The notes beneath the pieces are model-generated. The model was not told the origin of the DNA and did no database searches. It was given only the letters and a program-made list of their open reading frames with translations. Made by a program: the position numbers and the translations under genes. Shown here piece by piece: positions 63,838 through 64,000 of a stretch of DNA of 64,000 nucleotides (within the stretch, counting starts at the first letter, position 1; each line of letters starts with the position of its first letter). The stretch covers positions 1-64,000 of the forward strand of contig JAJDEH010000142.1 in NCBI GenBank assembly GCA_029259935.1, read 5' to 3'. The stretch is from Planctomycetota bacterium. GTDB taxonomy: Bacteria; Planctomycetota; Planctomycetia; Pirellulales; Pirellulaceae.

Positions 63838-64000
63838 ATGTATTTCGTGGATCAAATTCAGACGCCCACGCGACGCGATTTCCTGCGATTGGGCGGGCTG
63901 CACATTGGTGCGATTTCGGCGCTGGGGATTACCCTGCCCCAAGTGCTGGCACAACAGGCACTCAATGCGAAGCAAGCCACGACCGATAAGCCGATCAACT
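63838..64000 (+). CDS. DUF1501 protein, N-terminal part only (runs off the window)
   Basis: The frame is open to the window end (54 codons seen). It has a Tat leader, TPTRRDFLRLGGLHIGAISALGITLPQVLA, typical of DUF1501 and related planctomycete exported proteins. Start either at ATG 63838 (with TTTTTAGG directly before) or GTG 63847. The rest lies outside the window, so the DUF1501 name rests on the leader alone; another Tat-exported family is possible. Confidence 0.7.
   Translation, partial: MYFVDQIQTPTRRDFLRLGGLHIGAISALGITLPQVLAQQALNAKQATTDKPIN

Noticed and set aside
1..64000. tRNA, rRNA, transposase, integrase, toxin-antitoxin or phage genes
   Set aside because: Looked for by motif in all intergenic regions and frames; none recognised. 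Small or divergent RNAs could still be missed without a covariance search.

Overview
The window looks like a chromosomal segment of a planctomycete (Planctomycetota, plausibly Pirellulales). The evidence is gene content: a DUF1559 prepilin-like protein, two DUF1501 Tat-exported proteins, a WD40 protein with the planctomycete-type C-terminal tail, secreted PQQ/BamB-like and HEAT-repeat proteins, a VWA/ECF-sigma pair, long SecA with extra domains, and KDO transferase (an outer-membrane LPS marker). No rRNA, tRNA, CRISPR array, insertion sequence, phage gene or plasmid gene was seen. The placement below order level is inference.

Layout. 1-0.9 kb: no convincing gene, but a strong orphan promoter carrying two operator-like dyads. 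0.9-5 kb: small membrane protein translationally coupled to a DUF1559 protein, a coiled-coil protein, a secreted unknown protein. 5-12 kb: HEAT-repeat protein, methionyl-tRNA synthetase (metG), and a large secreted beta-propeller protein with a methyltransferase-like insert and a malectin-like tail. 12-15.3 kb: a blaI/M56-peptidase (BlaR1-like) regulatory pair with a near-consensus promoter buried in two 16-bp palindromes. 15.5-23.8 kb (minus strand): TPR, TPR, ExbB, ExbD, ExbD and a GT39-like membrane glycosyltransferase, an apparent proton-motive-force-driven envelope system. 24-26.8 kb: ECF sigma factor and a membrane VWA protein whose cytoplasmic N-terminus may be an anti-sigma domain. 27-31.5 kb: FHA-GAF sigma54 activator with a GAFTSA variant loop, and a divergent tail-specific protease (Prc) gene preceded by a candidate -24/-12 promoter.

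31.5-47.1 kb: MBL-fold hydrolase, secA, waaA, a DUF1501 protein, a TolC-tail-like short ORF, a lone groES, a secreted cyclase-like repeat protein, an unknown protein, then a CBS-korA-korB-CBS cluster (2-oxoacid:ferredoxin oxidoreductase flanked by two nucleotide-sensor-type proteins). 47-56 kb (minus): WD40 protein and a Gld-like ABC exporter set (ATPase, permease fused to GldG, DUF4340). 56-64 kb: large zinc-ribbon/Ig-like/transglutaminase-like membrane protein, small secreted Tyr-rich protein with a clear terminator, a long acyl-CoA dehydrogenase, and the start of a second DUF1501 gene cut off by the window end.

At a finer scale, three identical 36-bp palindromic repeats and two copies of a related variant sit just behind stop codons at three loci. 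A second palindrome family (AAGACATTYTGTCTTG) occurs twice between genes. No complete new defence or mobile system is evident; the most system-like parts are the TPR/ExbBD operon, the CBS-KOR-CBS cluster and the ECF/VWA pair.
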